Part shown: positions 51,935-63,487 of the stretch, piece after piece
Numbering within the stretch: the stretch's first letter is position 1
How the letters are laid out: each line of letters opens with the position of its first letter
Origin: CAYJLF01 sp964371055
GTDB taxonomy: Bacteria > Eisenbacteria > RBG-16-71-46 > CAIMUX01
Length of the DNA stretch: 64,000 nucleotides
NCBI GenBank assembly: GCA_964371055.1
Contig: CAYJLF010000006.1
Span: 124,001-188,000, forward strand
Direction of reading: 5' to 3'
Notes under the pieces: generated by a model
Told to the model about the DNA's origin: nothing
The model's input: the letters and a program-made list of their open reading frames with translations, nothing else
The model's database searches: none
Program-made: the position numbers and the translations under genes

Positions 51935-51953
51935 TACCATACAAATGTTCGTA
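51935..51953 (-). promoter_or_regulatory. Candidate LexA (SOS) operator of imuA-imuB
   Basis: TACCATACAAATGTTCGTA, identical in sequence and direction to the dnaE2 box at 5712-5730. About 90 nt separate it from the chosen imuA start, as for dnaE2. The extension GTATG at 51951-51955 makes an 18-bp imperfect palindrome with CATAC at 51938-51942. Confidence 0.78.
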
Positions 51954-51989
51954 TGCATCGACGCAAATGTCTCGGGGAGGGCAATACAC

Positions 51990-52091
51990 CTGTAACAATC
52001 TACATTACAGTGTTTTACACCATTTCAAGAAATGGCCCCCAGGGTGAGGGGAATCGCCTAAGATGCGCGGGTTCGGAACCCGAATCCCCTC
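51990..52091 (+). promoter_or_regulatory. Structured leader/promoter region of the transketolase gene
   Basis: CTGTAA and TTACAG (51990-51995, 52005-52010) form one inverted repeat. CCATTTC-AA-GAAATGG (52020-52035) is a perfect 16-bp palindrome. GGGTTC-G-GAACCC (52069-52081) lies inside a longer pairing of GAGGGGAAT (52046-52054) with ATCCCCTC (52084-52091). The first two lie in an AT-rich stretch suited to a promoter. The third could fold in the mRNA just before the ribosome binding site. Confidence 0.4.
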
Positions 52092-52114
52092 TGCCCCCCA
52101 CAGGAGAGACGAGC

Positions 52115-54319
52115 ATGACGCTGTCCGATCGCGGCGCGGCCGGACTCGACCGGCTATGCATCGATACGATTCGTACCCTGGCGATCGACGCGATCGAACA
52201 GGCGCGCTCCGGCCATCCCGGCATGCCGCTCGCGATGGCGCCGGTCGCCTACACCCTCTGGCAGCGTCATCTGCGTTACGACCCGCGGAATCCTCTCTGG
52301 CCGGATCGTGATCGGTTCGTCCTCTCCGCCGGCCACGCATCGATGCTGCTCTATCCCCTGCTGCACCTCGCCGGCGTCCGGCGCACCGAAATGCCGGGAT
52401 TCACGCCGCCGGTCCGCCCCGCGCCGCCGGCGGGATGCGAGGACGATCCCGGGGAGGATCCGACGCTCGCGATCACGCTGGATGACATCCGCCGTTTTCG
52501 ACAGTGGGGGAGCCTCTGCGCGGGACATCCCGAGTATGGCCTGGCCACCGGGATCGAGTGCACGACCGGCCCGCTCGGGCAGGGTGCCGGCATGAGCGTC
52601 GGAATGGCGGTCGCCGCCCGCTGGCTCGCGGCCCGGTACAACCGGCCCCGGCACGAGCTCTTCGGTCATCGCGTCTTCGCCCTCTGCAGCGACGGCGACA
52701 TCATGGAGGGAATCAGCGCAGAAGCGGCATCCCTCGCCGGACACCTGCGCCTGTCGAACCTCTGCTGGATCTATGACCGGAACCGGATCACGATCGAAGG
52801 TTCCACCGATCTCGCCCTGAGCGAGGAGGTCGGGGCGCGGTTCGAGGCTTACGGCTGGCGCGTCCGGCACGTCGCCGATGCGAACGACGTCGAGTCGGTC
52901 GATCGCGCGTTCTCGGAGTTCGCGGCCGCCTCGGCGGAATCCCCTGCCCCGACCCTCATCCTCATCGACAGCCGGATCGCCTGGGGCGCGCCGAAGAAGG
53001 AAGGAACGAGCGCGGCGCACGGCGAACCGTTGGGTACCGACGAGGCGCGCGGAACCAAGCGGAACTACGGCTGGCCGGAAGAGGCGCGCTTTCTCGTGCC
53101 GGACGGCGTGCGTGGACACTTTCAGGCGGGCCTCGGCCGGCGCGGCGCTTCCCTGCAGCATGAGTGGCGGGAGCGGTTCGAAGCCTATGGCCGTGCGTTT
53201 CCCGCCGAAGCCGCGGAGTTGGACCTCATCTTCCGCCGCGCGCTTCCCGAGGGGTGGGATTCCGGGCTACCGTCGTTCCCCGCCGATCCGAAAGGCCCGG
53301 CCACGCGCACCGCTTCGGGCCGGGTGCTGAACGCGGTCGCGCCTCGGATCCCCTGGTTGCTGGGGGGGTCGGCCGACCTCGGCCCGTCGATCAAGACGGT
53401 CCTGGCCGGAGAGAGCAACCTGAGCGCGGCCGAACCAGGCGGACGGAACCTTCGTTTCGGCATCCGCGAGCATGCGATGGGCGCCCTGGTCAACGGTCTC
53501 TGCCTGAGCGGACTGCGGGGATACGGCTCCAGTTTCCTCGTCTTCAGCGACTACCTACGACCGGCCCTGCGCCTGGCGGCGCTGATGAGACAGCCGGCGA
53601 TCTTTGTCTTCTCGCACGATTCGATCGGGCTCGGCGAGGACGGCCCGACCCACCAGCCGGTGGAGCACCTGGCGGCACTCCGCGCGATCCCCGGACTCAT
53701 CGTGCTGCGCCCCGCCGACGCGGCCGAGACGGTCGAGGCGTGGAAGGTGATCGTAGAGCTGCGTCACGAGCCGGCGGTGCTGGTGCTGACGCGGCAGGAC
53801 ACACCCTGTTTCGCGCGGGAAGAGGGGGCGGCCGCTTCGTCCCGAACGCCGGGCGCGGGCGATCCGTCGGAGACGCCGCCGCGCTGCGCTCCCGCGGAGG
53901 GACTCAGGCGAGGCGGCTATGTCCTCCTCGATCCTCTATCGCAAGCGCCGCGGGTGATCCTGATCGGCACCGGCAGCGAGGTCGCCCTCTGCCTCGAGGC
54001 ACACTCCCGGCTCTGCGCCGAGGGAGTCCCCTCGCGGGTCGTGAGCCTGCCGTCCCGCGAGCTCTTCGAACGGCAGGACGCCGCCTACCGTGACACCGTT
54101 CTGCCGCCTGCCATCACCGCGCGGGTCACGGTCGAGGCGGCCTCGACCTTCGGCTGGGAGCGTTACGCGGGCGCTGCGGGCGCGATGATCGGCCTGCATC
54201 GCTTCGGCGCTTCGGCCCCCGGGCCTGTGCTCTATCGCGCCTTCGGCCTCACGGTCGAAGCCGTGGTCGAGGCGGCGCGCGCCCAGGCCGGCGCGCCCGG
54301 CGCAACGCCGGCAGCCTGA
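52115..54319 (+). CDS. tkt: Transketolase
   Basis: 734 residues from ATG 52115 (CAGGAG 9 nt upstream). This enzyme moves two-carbon units in the pentose phosphate pathway using thiamine diphosphate. Seen: ARSGHPGMPLAMAPVAYTLW, a thiamine-binding region CSDGDIMEGISAEAASLAGH with DRNRITIEG, and the second half with LGEDGPTHQPVEHLAALRAIPGL. It is longer than the usual ~660 residues owing to an insertion near residue 110 (PAPPAGCEDDPGEDP) and a variable stretch near residue 575 (AAASSRTPGAGDPSETPP). It is followed 22 nt later by pgi, suggesting one transcript. Confidence 0.95.
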   Translation: MTLSDRGAAGLDRLCIDTIRTLAIDAIEQARSGHPGMPLAMAPVAYTLWQRHLRYDPRNPLWPDRDRFVLSAGHASMLLYPLLHLAGVRRTEMPGFTPPVRPAPPAGCEDDPGEDPTLAITLDDIRRFRQWGSLCAGHPEYGLATGIECTTGPLGQGAGMSVGMAVAARWLAARYNRPRHELFGHRVFALCSDGDIMEGISAEAASLAGHLRLSNLCWIYDRNRITIEGSTDLALSEEVGARFEAYGWRVRHVADANDVESVDRAFSEFAAASAESPAPTLILIDSRIAWGAPKKEGTSAAHGEPLGTDEARGTKRNYGWPEEARFLVPDGVRGHFQAGLGRRGASLQHEWRERFEAYGRAFPAEAAELDLIFRRALPEGWDSGLPSFPADPKGPATRTASGRVLNAVAPRIPWLLGGSADLGPSIKTVLAGESNLSAAEPGGRNLRFGIREHAMGALVNGLCLSGLRGYGSSFLVFSDYLRPALRLAALMRQPAIFVFSHDSIGLGEDGPTHQPVEHLAALRAIPGLIVLRPADAAETVEAWKVIVELRHEPAVLVLTRQDTPCFAREEGAAASSRTPGAGDPSETPPRCAPAEGLRRGGYVLLDPLSQAPRVILIGTGSEVALCLEAHSRLCAEGVPSRVVSLPSRELFERQDAAYRDTVLPPAITARVTVEAASTFGWERYAGAAGAMIGLHRFGASAPGPVLYRAFGLTVEAVVEAARAQAGAPGATPAA

Positions 54320-54341
54320 GTGGAATCGGTGGAGGTGTCCC

Positions 54342-56015
54342 ATGAGCTCTGATCCTGCCGTCATCCCTTTGACCGAACTCCCCGCCTACCGTGAGCTCCT
54401 CCGCCACCGGGACGGAATCGCCGGGCGGCATCTGCGGGAGTTGTTCGCCGAGGATCCCGGCCGTTTCGATCGCTTCTCGCTCCGGCTGGACGAGCTTCTG
54501 GTCGACTACTCCAAGCAGTTCGTGACCGAGGAGACGATGGCGCTGCTTGCGCGCCTGGCCGACGAGGCCGATCTGCGCGGCTGGATCGATCGCATGTTCG
54601 CCGGGGAGAGGATCAACCGCACCGAGAACCGCGCGGTGCTGCACACGGCGCTGCGCAACCGGTCGAATCGCCCGGTGATGGTTGACGGACGCGACGTCAT
54701 GCCCGACGTGAACTCCGTCCTCGGGAAGATGCGCGACTTCAGCGAGCGGGTGCGCTCCGGAGCCTGGCGGGGACAGACCGGCCAGCCGGTCACGACGGTC
54801 ATCAACCTCGGCATCGGCGGCTCCGACCTCGGCCCCTGCCTCGTGACCGAGGCCTTGCGCCCCTGGTGGCACGATCGGATGCGCGCCCGCTTCGTCTCCA
54901 ACGTCGACGCCACACACCTGACCGAGGCGCTGCGCGGGACCGATCCCCAGGGCGTCCTCTTCATCGTCGCTTCGAAGACCTTCACCACGCAGGAGACCCT
55001 GGCCAACGCCCATTCGGCCCGCGCCTGGCTGATCGAAAAACTGGGAACGGAGGAGGCGGTGGCGCGTCACTTCGTCGCGGTGTCGACCAACGCCCGGGCG
55101 GTCCGTGAGTTCGGCATCGACGAGGCCAACATGTTCGGCTTCTGGGACTGGGTGGGCGGGCGGTTCTCCACCTGGTCGGCGGTGGGTCTGCCGGTCGCCC
55201 TCATGATCGGGATGGATCGCTTCGAAGAGTTCCTCGGGGGCGGCCACGACATCGACGAGCACTTCCGGAGCGCCCCGTTCCGGCAGAACATCCCGGTCGT
55301 GCTGGCGCTGCTCGGGATCTGGGCGACGAACCTGCTGGGCGCGACCGCGCACGCGGTTCTGCCGTACGACCAGTACCTGGCCCGGTTCCCGGCCTACCTG
55401 CAGCAGCTCGACATGGAGAGCAACGGCAAGGGAACCGATCGCGCCGGCCGGGCAATCCGGGGATACCACACCGGACCGGTCGTCTTCGGCGAACCCGGCA
55501 CCAACGGACAGCATGCCTTCTACCAGCTGATCCACCAGGGGACGCACCTGATCCCGGCCGATTTCCTGGCCGCCGCCCGCCCGCAACATGCCACAGGCGA
55601 TCACCACGCCATGCTGCTCTCCAACTTCTTCGCGCAGACCGAGGCATTGATGCGCGGCAAGACGGCGGAGGAAGCGAAGGCCGAACTGAAACAGGCGGGT
55701 CTGTCCGCCGAAGTCCGTGACGCGCTCGTTCCGCACAAGGTCTTTCCGGGCAACCGCCCCACGACGTCGATCCTCTATCCAGAGCTCGATCCGCGCACCC
55801 TGGGCCGCCTGCTCGCCCTCTACGAGCACAAGATCTTCGTCCAGGGAGTGCTCTGGGGCATCTACAGCTTCGATCAGTGGGGCGTGGAGCTGGGCAAGCA
55901 ACTCGCCAACCGGATCCGGCCGGAGCTGGCGGATGACGCGCCGGTGACCGCGCACGATGCGTCGACGAACGGACTCATCGATCACTACAAGAGGCTGCGG
56001 GGAGACCGCGGGTAG
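54342..56015 (+). CDS. pgi: Glucose-6-phosphate isomerase
   Basis: 557 residues, normal length. It interconverts glucose 6-phosphate and fructose 6-phosphate. Signature segments are present: INLGIGGSDLGP, VASKTFTTQETL, FGFWDWVGGRFSTWSAVGLP, LDMESNGKG, GTNGQHAFYQLIHQGTHLIP and GVLWGIYSFDQWGVELGK. GGAGG lies just upstream of ATG 54342. Together with transketolase it links glycolysis and the pentose phosphate pathway. The 3' end nearly abuts a convergent gene at 56041. Confidence 0.97.
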   Translation: MSSDPAVIPLTELPAYRELLRHRDGIAGRHLRELFAEDPGRFDRFSLRLDELLVDYSKQFVTEETMALLARLADEADLRGWIDRMFAGERINRTENRAVLHTALRNRSNRPVMVDGRDVMPDVNSVLGKMRDFSERVRSGAWRGQTGQPVTTVINLGIGGSDLGPCLVTEALRPWWHDRMRARFVSNVDATHLTEALRGTDPQGVLFIVASKTFTTQETLANAHSARAWLIEKLGTEEAVARHFVAVSTNARAVREFGIDEANMFGFWDWVGGRFSTWSAVGLPVALMIGMDRFEEFLGGGHDIDEHFRSAPFRQNIPVVLALLGIWATNLLGATAHAVLPYDQYLARFPAYLQQLDMESNGKGTDRAGRAIRGYHTGPVVFGEPGTNGQHAFYQLIHQGTHLIPADFLAAARPQHATGDHHAMLLSNFFAQTEALMRGKTAEEAKAELKQAGLSAEVRDALVPHKVFPGNRPTTSILYPELDPRTLGRLLALYEHKIFVQGVLWGIYSFDQWGVELGKQLANRIRPELADDAPVTAHDASTNGLIDHYKRLRGDRG

Positions 56016-56040
56016 CCGGCGGCAACGCCGCGGACATCGA

Positions 56041-58632
56041 TCAGGGCGCCAGGAGCCTCAGACGGGTCCAGTTCCGGCCCCGAATCGACTCCTCCACCGA
56101 CCCCGGCAGATCGAGGACGATGCCGTGTTCAGGCCGGACGGACCGAACGCCGTTGCCTGACTCGGCTCCATCATACCGATCCTCCGCTCCTCCCACGTCG
56201 ATGAAGAGAGACAGGCTCGTCCCCCCGTGATAGTCATTCCCCCCTGCCCGCCCGGGACCGGGAGCGTAGTCGTAGTGGTCCCGCCCGCCACGATCGACGA
56301 AGAGACAGACACTGTTGTGGGCGGATGCCCCGAGAGAGAAGCCGCCCCCACCCCGGTAGATGTCATCTCCCTCCGCGTCGACGAAGAGCGTCACGCACTC
56401 GTCCCACGCCAGCCCCTGGGCGACCGCCTGCCGCGTCGTGTAGAGATCGTTCCCGCCATCCTCGAGGAAGACGCCGACCGCCTGGTGTGCGCTGAACCCC
56501 TGGTTGTAACGCGACCCGATGTAGGTGTCGTCCTCCCGGCCGGCAGCGCGGCAGATCCCGAGGCCGTAGTAGTAGCCACCCCCCTGCGAAAAGTTTCCGG
56601 CTTCCATCCGGTCGCGGCCTCCGCCGTCGAGGAACAGGCCCAGTCCTCCTGATGCGACGGTCCGAAACCCGATCCCTGCCCCCTGCGACCACGCGTCGAA
56701 GATCCCCGCGTCCCCGTAGCCGGTCGGGTAGAGTCCCTTGGCGTAGTACTCGTCGTCGCCCGCATGGTCGATTACGGCTCCTATTCCGCGCGCCAGACCA
56801 ACGCCCTGGACCTGGCAGTCCCCCTCATACCGATCGCTCCCCGCGCGGTCGAGCAGCAGTCCGAAGCCGAAGAGCCCGACTCCTTGGCAGAAGGTCCGCC
56901 CACGCCAGGTGTCTCGTCCCGCCCGGTCGTCCACCCACCCGACCCCGAAGTAGCCGGTCCCCTGTCCCCACTGCCGGGCGATGTACTGGTCGTCGCCGTC
57001 CAGATCGAGCAACGCCCCGATCCCGAGACAGCCGCTCCCCTGGCAGACGTTCTCGGTCGACTCGTAGGCGTCATTCCCCTCGAGATCGACGCAGATGCTG
57101 ATCGGCGTCTCCCATCCCCGTGAGCCCCCCGCGTTGCCGGTGTAGAAGTCATCCCCGCCCAGGTCGAGCAGGAAGGCCACATCCATCTCGCGATGCCAGG
57201 CTCGTCCCAGGCCGCCGAACACGATCCGGCCCATCGGCGTCTGGCGGTTGTGGAGTACGGGTGCGGCCAGCGTGTCGGCATACGCCCGGCGCAACAGACT
57301 TGCGGCCTCCTGCACCCACGCCGGGTCGGTCAGGCGAGCGGCTTCCCCGGCCGCCGCGAAGAGAGCGGCGTAGTCGATCCTCTCGGCCAGCGCGATCAGC
57401 CGGCGATTGCGGCCGAAGCGTTCGCGGTCCGCGTCGAAGTGGATGTAGACCTCCCCGGCGAAGGCAGTGCTGAGGTCGTAACGATGCTCCGCCAGGAAGC
57501 GACGTTCCTCGTCGTTCAGATTCGCAAAAGCGCGGCGATGGTGATCGCGGGCTGAGGCCAGCACCGCCGTGATCGCTTCGAGGAGGGGAGCGACCAAGGA
57601 GTCGCGCGCGGCGGCGGAGAGGTGAGCGTCGGCACCCGGAGCCGGCGGTGGCCCCGGCGGTGGCGCCGAGGATCCCGTCTCGAGCCTCATCGGTGCCGGC
57701 CCCCCGGTGGTCGATCCCGCGCCCGGCGCCAGGAGCGCGCGAGCCTCCACCAGCAACCGAGGGATGCGCGTCTCCCTCCGGAAGGTCTCCGAGATCTCGC
57801 GCGCAAAGCTCTCGACCCGGAACGGCTCGCGATGCGCATAGCTCATGCAGTCGAGCCGGTGCGGATCGGCGGTCTCGTGGCACCGGGCCAGGCGGGCGAG
57901 GAGATCCTCCGTGTCCGAGCGCAGACCGGCGGAATCGACGATCGACCAGGCCAGTCGCGCGATATCGCTCTCGGGATAGCGATCGCGGGGATAGATCTCC
58001 GCGGGAGGCTTTCCCGCCGGCCAGCGCGCTTCCGGACGCGGTCCGAGGGTCACGATCGCATCGAACTCCCGCTGGCGCCGCTCGGCGCGCGCTAGAAGCG
58101 TCTCTCCATCCCGCAAGGAGTCGATCACGGCCGACGGAACTCGCCAGAACCGACGCGCCGTCGGCGGATCGGCCGCGGTTCCATCGAGAGTCACGGCGCG
58201 GTCGAGCCCGTCCCGGCGTACGCGGAAGCGCACGCGCTCCCCCGTCTGGCGAGGCGTCATCCAGCGCTGGAACATCGCGCGCGTGCTCTCCGGCGGGGAG
58301 TCGAACGGCACGCCGTCGATGCCGAGGAGGATATCCCCCACCTCCAGGCCGGCGACCTCGGCGGGAGAGTCGGGCCAGACCGCCGTCACGCGCAACCCAC
58401 AGAGCGCGCTATCCGGTCGGTCGAACCCGGTTCCGTCGACGAAGAGGCCGGGACGCCGCGGAGGGACCGGTGCGACCGGCTCGTGGTAGATGCCCAGCCA
58501 GCCCCGAGTGTCGGCGGCGAAAGCCCCCATCGTGTGCGGAGCGATCGCCGATCCCGCCAGGAGAACGATCGCCCACGCGACAACCGGGATGGGACTCAGC
58601 CTCGTCGTTCGACTCGGGACGTTCCTCTCCAT
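56041..58632 (-). CDS. Secreted PDZ-domain protein with a long Asp/Gly repeat domain
   Basis: 863 residues from ATG 58632. Signal peptide: PIPVVAWAIVLLAGSAIAPHTMG. Residues ~25-125 contain a PDZ domain (GLRVTAVWPDSPAEVAGLEVGDILLGIDGVPF). The middle ~370 residues are helical and unassigned. Residues ~500-840 hold about a dozen copies of D-x-x-G-x-D-x-Y units (DLGGDDFYTG, DLEGNDAYES, DLDGDDQYIA, DRAGSDRYEG, DHAGDDEYYA, EDGGNDLYTT, DAEGDDIYRG, DRGGRDHYDY), spaced about 30 residues, with Gly-rich stretches between (QGTGYFGVG, QGVGLFGFG). The pattern suggests a calcium-binding beta-solenoid. Function unknown. Divergent from the CAAX-type protease. Confidence 0.78.
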   Translation of the reverse strand: MERNVPSRTTRLSPIPVVAWAIVLLAGSAIAPHTMGAFAADTRGWLGIYHEPVAPVPPRRPGLFVDGTGFDRPDSALCGLRVTAVWPDSPAEVAGLEVGDILLGIDGVPFDSPPESTRAMFQRWMTPRQTGERVRFRVRRDGLDRAVTLDGTAADPPTARRFWRVPSAVIDSLRDGETLLARAERRQREFDAIVTLGPRPEARWPAGKPPAEIYPRDRYPESDIARLAWSIVDSAGLRSDTEDLLARLARCHETADPHRLDCMSYAHREPFRVESFAREISETFRRETRIPRLLVEARALLAPGAGSTTGGPAPMRLETGSSAPPPGPPPAPGADAHLSAAARDSLVAPLLEAITAVLASARDHHRRAFANLNDEERRFLAEHRYDLSTAFAGEVYIHFDADRERFGRNRRLIALAERIDYAALFAAAGEAARLTDPAWVQEAASLLRRAYADTLAAPVLHNRQTPMGRIVFGGLGRAWHREMDVAFLLDLGGDDFYTGNAGGSRGWETPISICVDLEGNDAYESTENVCQGSGCLGIGALLDLDGDDQYIARQWGQGTGYFGVGWVDDRAGRDTWRGRTFCQGVGLFGFGLLLDRAGSDRYEGDCQVQGVGLARGIGAVIDHAGDDEYYAKGLYPTGYGDAGIFDAWSQGAGIGFRTVASGGLGLFLDGGGRDRMEAGNFSQGGGYYYGLGICRAAGREDDTYIGSRYNQGFSAHQAVGVFLEDGGNDLYTTRQAVAQGLAWDECVTLFVDAEGDDIYRGGGGFSLGASAHNSVCLFVDRGGRDHYDYAPGPGRAGGNDYHGGTSLSLFIDVGGAEDRYDGAESGNGVRSVRPEHGIVLDLPGSVEESIRGRNWTRLRLLAP

Positions 58633-58837
58633 GGCGTCTGGACTCCCTCCAGGATCCCGGTTCCGCAGCCGCAGCGATTCCGTCGCGCGGAATCGTACGC
58701 TCACCCCGGCTCCGGGGCCAGAGCTCGAACCCGTCGCGCACCGATGGATGGAACCCCCCTCCCCAGTGCGCGAAACCGCTTGGCCGCGCGGGCGGGCCCC
58801 GCTAGCTTCAGCCAACCGGCGGAAGGAGGAACCACTC

Positions 58838-59536
58838 GTGGAATCGCGCCCGTCTCTCACGCATCGCCAGCCGTGGTGGCCGTACGTCGCTCCGATGGCG
58901 GCATTCCTGCTGCTCACCGCACTCGAGGGGATGGTATCGGACGCGACGCGCGAGACGCGACCGGGGCTCTACCCGGTGGCCTACGCCGTCAAGATCGCGC
59001 TCGTCGGCGTCATCGCGTGGTTCTGCCGCTCCACCTGGCGGGACCTGAAGCCGCGACCCTCCGCCTCCGTCCTCCTACTCTCGGTCCTCAGCGGCCTCGT
59101 CGTCACTGCGCTCTGGATCGGTCTGGATGGCCGGTATCCCGCGTTGCCGCTCCAGGAATCCCGGGCGGCCTTCGACCCCGGCGCGCTTCCCCCTACGGGC
59201 CGCGCGTTCTTTCTCGCTCTGCGTTTCTTCGGACTGGTTCTCGTCGTTCCGCTGATCGAGGAGCTGTTCTGGCGCTCGTTCCTCATGCGCTGGATCATCC
59301 GCCCCGACTTCCGCTCCGTGGCGCTCGGCACGGTCACGCCGCTGGCTGCGGCCGTGACCTCGGGGCTCTTCGCTCTGGCGCATCCCGAGTGGCTGCCGGC
59401 GCTCTTGACCGGGCTCCTCTGGGCGTTCCTGCTCCGGAGGACGCGCAGCGTGGCGGCCTGCTTCGTGAGCCACCTGGTCGCCAACCTCGCCCTGGGTCTC
59501 TACATCGTGATCTCAGGAAACTGGCGATTCTGGTAG
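58838..59536 (+). CDS. CAAX prenyl protease-related (CPBP) membrane protein, exosortase-associated type
   Basis: 232 residues from GTG 58838 (GGAAGGAGG upstream). Several membrane helices (APMAAFLLLTALEGMV, YAVKIALVGVIAWFC, SVLLLSVLSGLVVTALWIG). The glutamates for zinc are in VPLIEELFWRSFLMRWII, and the later His motifs are ALAHPEWLPALLTGLLW and CFVSHLVANLALGLYIV. The short ending ISGNWRFW and the WRSFLMRW block match the CAAX-related family found in genomes with exosortase and PEP-CTERM proteins (TIGR03008-type). Such a substrate is at 27.8 kb. Divergent from the PDZ gene. Confidence 0.85.
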   Translation: MESRPSLTHRQPWWPYVAPMAAFLLLTALEGMVSDATRETRPGLYPVAYAVKIALVGVIAWFCRSTWRDLKPRPSASVLLLSVLSGLVVTALWIGLDGRYPALPLQESRAAFDPGALPPTGRAFFLALRFFGLVLVVPLIEELFWRSFLMRWIIRPDFRSVALGTVTPLAAAVTSGLFALAHPEWLPALLTGLLWAFLLRRTRSVAACFVSHLVANLALGLYIVISGNWRFW

Positions 59537-59751
59537 TCGATTTTCCTGAGGGGGAACGTCGCCCGACCGAACTAGGATTGGTCATCGTCGCTCAAGCAAT
59601 GGCGACGACCGGCCGAATCGTACATCTGCAAGGGGGGACGGCCCCCAGTCAGCCCTCGGGTCGTCTTCTTGCCTCACTCCCGGCCGCCGGTCGGACTTCC
59701 GGCGGTGAATGTGCATGCGGTTCACATGATCCTGTCGGAGGAGGATCCGTG

Positions 59752-62547
<2,796 letters not shown>

Positions 62548-62560
62548 CGCGGGCCTCCTG

Positions 62561-63364
62561 CTAGCCGAAGATCTCGGCGAAAAAGCGCAGCATCGCCTGC
62601 CACGAACGGCGATCCGCCCGTTCGTCGTAGGCCGATCCCTGGCTCGGGTCGCTGCCTGCCTCCGGATGCGTGAAGCTGTGCACCGCGCCGCCGTAAGCTA
62701 CGAACTGGTAGTCCACGCGCGCGGCCCGCATCTCGTCATGAAAGGCAGCCACCTGCTCCGCGGGGACATAGGGATCGTCGGCCCCGTGGCAGACGAGGAC
62801 GCTGCCGCGGATCTGCGCGGCGTCCTCGGGGCGCGGAGTGTCGAGATTGCCGTGGAAGCTCACGACGCCGGCCACCTCGGCTCCGCTGCGCGCCAGCTCC
62901 AGCGCGACTCCGCCGCCGAAGCAGTAGCCGATCGCCGCGACCTTGGCCGGATCGACTCGTGGATGCTTCGTCAACGCTTCGAGCCCGGCCTGTGCGCGGG
63001 CCCGCATCAGCGCGCGGTCGCCGCGATAGCGGCCGGCCTGCTTGGCCCGCTCTTCGGTTGTCTCCGGCCGCACTCCCTGGCCGTAGATGTCGACCGCCAG
63101 GGCGACGAACCCGGCTTCGGCCAGCATCTCCGCGCGCTTCTTCGCGTACGGACCGAGGCCGGACCAGTCGTGTACCACGATCACTCCGGGTACGCGCGCT
63201 TCGCCGATCCCTTCCGGAACCGCGAGATACCCCTCCAGCGCGGTCTCCCCCTGACGGTAGACGATCGTCTCGGTGCTCACCTTGGCCTCCGCGACACCGC
63301 CGGCGGGCAGCATCAGCCACAACAACGTCATCGACAGCAGCGTCGTCACGCCGATTCTCTTCAT
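62561..63364 (-). CDS. Secreted dienelactone hydrolase-family protein
   Basis: 267 residues from ATG 63364 (GAGGGAGGATCACG upstream). Signal peptide: TTLLSMTLLWLMLPAGGVAEA. The DLH fold is clear: VPGVIVVHDWSGLGPYAKKRAEMLAEAGFVALAVDIYG, the nucleophile Cys in AIGYCFGGGVALELA, the acid in VCHGADDPYVP and His in GAVHSFTHPEA. These are cysteine-dependent alpha/beta hydrolases acting on lactones or esters. The physiological substrate is not evident. Convergent with the hybrid kinase, 13 nt away. Confidence 0.9.
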   Translation of the reverse strand: MKRIGVTTLLSMTLLWLMLPAGGVAEAKVSTETIVYRQGETALEGYLAVPEGIGEARVPGVIVVHDWSGLGPYAKKRAEMLAEAGFVALAVDIYGQGVRPETTEERAKQAGRYRGDRALMRARAQAGLEALTKHPRVDPAKVAAIGYCFGGGVALELARSGAEVAGVVSFHGNLDTPRPEDAAQIRGSVLVCHGADDPYVPAEQVAAFHDEMRAARVDYQFVAYGGAVHSFTHPEAGSDPSQGSAYDERADRRSWQAMLRFFAEIFG

Positions 63365-63487
63365 CGTGATCCTCCCTCGATGCGCCCGTTGACGGGGGTC
63401 GCATCCCCGGTTGGATTCAGCGCGCGGCGGCCCGGCGGTGCCGTTGTCCCGCCCGCGGGCCCGGGACGGGGCCGACCGGTTCGAGAC

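Noticed and set aside
52036..52100. tRNA-like 3' end (GGGTTCG...AATCCCCTCTGCCCCCCACA)
   Set aside because: No matching 5' acceptor strand, anticodon arm or D arm could be placed. The pairing is better read as a leader hairpin of transketolase.
56017..56030. CGGCG-GCAA-CGCCG hairpin between pgi and the PDZ gene as terminator
   Set aside because: The stem has only 5 bp and there is no T run on either side. Too weak to call.
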